NCBI RefSeq assembly: GCF_001458435.1
Contig: NZ_CYSF01000006.1
Coordinates: 434,001 to 498,000 of the forward strand
Reading direction: 5' to 3'
From: Thalassovita mediterranea
Lineage (GTDB): Bacteria; Pseudomonadota; Alphaproteobacteria; Rhodobacterales; Rhodobacteraceae
DNA length: 64,000 nucleotides
Shown: one piece after another, positions 63,471 through 64,000 of the stretch
Position numbering within the stretch: position 1 is the first letter of the stretch
Layout: each line of letters starts with the position of its first letter
Made by a program: the position numbers and the translations under genes
The notes under the pieces: generated by a model
Told to the model about the DNA's origin: nothing
Seen by the model: the letters and a program-made list of their open reading frames with translations, nothing else
Database searches by the model: none

Positions 63471-64000
63471 ATGGCCCCTATTCTCGATATCAAGAACCTC
63501 TACAAGAACTACGGCGCAGTTGAGATCCTCAAGGACATCAACGTCGCCATCGAACCGGGCGATTTTCTGGTCCTCGTCGGTCCCTCGGGCTGCGGTAAAT
63601 CCACGCTGTTGAACTGCATCGCCGGATTGGAACCGATCACCAGCGGCACCCTGAGCATCGGCGGCCAAGACATGACCCATGTCAGCCCCAAAGACCGCGA
63701 CATTGCGATGGTGTTTCAGTCTTATGCCCTCTACCCGACCATGTCGGTGGCCAAGAACATCACCTTTGGCATGAAAGTGCGGGGGGTGGACGCCGCCACG
63801 CAAGAGCGAAAGCTGAAAGAGGTCGCCAGCCAGTTACAGATCGAACAGCTGTTGCACCGCCGGCCCGGCCAGCTGTCCGGTGGCCAACGTCAGCGGGTCG
63901 CGATGGGCCGTGCCTTGGTGCGTGACCCCAAACTGTTCCTGTTTGACGAACCCCTGTCCAACCTAGACGCCAAATTGCGGGTCGAGATGCGGTCAGAGAT
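63471..64000 (+). CDS. gtsD: Sugar ABC transporter ATPase (MalK/UgpC-type), C-terminus cut by window edge
   Basis: The first 176 residues of a CUT1 ATPase: Walker [18 protein letters not shown]-loop [14 protein letters not shown], signature [15 protein letters not shown], Walker [17 protein letters not shown]. The C-terminal regulatory domain lies outside the window, so whether it has MalK-type control residues cannot be seen. Confidence 0.9.
   Translation, partial: MAPILDIKNLYKNYGAVEILKDINVAIEPGDFLVLVGPSGCGKSTLLNCIAGLEPITSGTLSIGGQDMTHVSPKDRDIAMVFQSYALYPTMSVAKNITFGMKVRGVDAATQERKLKEVASQLQIEQLLHRRPGQLSGGQRQRVAMGRALVRDPKLFLFDEPLSNLDAKLRVEMRSE

Noticed and set aside
1-64000. CRISPR array or insertion sequence
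   Set aside because: No regularly spaced long identical repeats with unique spacers, and no transposase-like protein or terminal inverted repeats with target duplications, were seen on either strand.

Overview
The window reads as a chromosomal segment of an alphaproteobacterium, most likely of the Rhodobacterales (Roseobacter group). This rests on family content and codon use, not on a database search. The DNA is GC-rich and densely packed, with many 1-8 bp ATGA-type overlaps. It carries tolQRAB-pal-cpoB next to tilS, a DUF1127 protein, phosphatidylcholine synthase, and many ABC uptake systems. I see no rRNA, tRNA, CRISPR array, insertion sequence or prophage. The single tyrosine recombinase looks like housekeeping XerC.

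Layout. 1-10358 (minus strand): ruvC-ruvA-ruvB, a MazG-like pyrophosphohydrolase, an unrecognised protein, thpR, ybgC, the Tol-Pal envelope system, and a truncated tilS. 10677-20695: a DUF1127 protein with a structured 3' end, prmA, two multidrug-type transporters, priA, a small transaldolase, DUF484, xerC and pcs. 20753-24195: ogt and ileS. 24196-25466: a repeat-rich stretch with almost no coding capacity except a 58-residue cysteine-containing protein. 25467-32039: truncated hemoglobin, a YcjF/YcjX membrane-GTPase pair, truA, pxpA, a DadA-like oxidase and a Dabb protein.

32133-46023 is a transport and catabolism block. It holds two complete LivKHMGF-type ABC transporters on opposite strands, one with an acyl-CoA synthetase built into the operon. 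Between them lie an alpha-methylacyl-CoA racemase-like protein and a nitronate monooxygenase-like protein. Together they suggest uptake and CoA activation of carboxylic acids as well as amino acids.

46008-49097 is a copper module (CueR, CopA, CopZ) with a textbook 19-bp-spacer MerR-type promoter. 49101-55054 is a molybdenum/tungsten cofactor island: moeA, mobB, mobA, fdhD, a TusA-like sulfur carrier and the tungstate importer tupBCA. It points to a Mo- or W-dependent formate dehydrogenase encoded elsewhere. 55220-57981 holds a lyxose isomerase-like cupin and a chalcone-isomerase-like/MFS pair.

57950-64000 is a two-component system divergent from a glucose-type (GtsABCD-like) ABC importer. 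The shared promoter region has four GTAACA-type half-sites in 10-bp register, the signature expected for an OmpR-family regulator. I found no unmistakably new large system. The most original signals are the phased 14-bp repeat with its small Cys protein, the DUF1127 3' hairpins, the OmpR-type site array, and the Mo/W-sulfur island.
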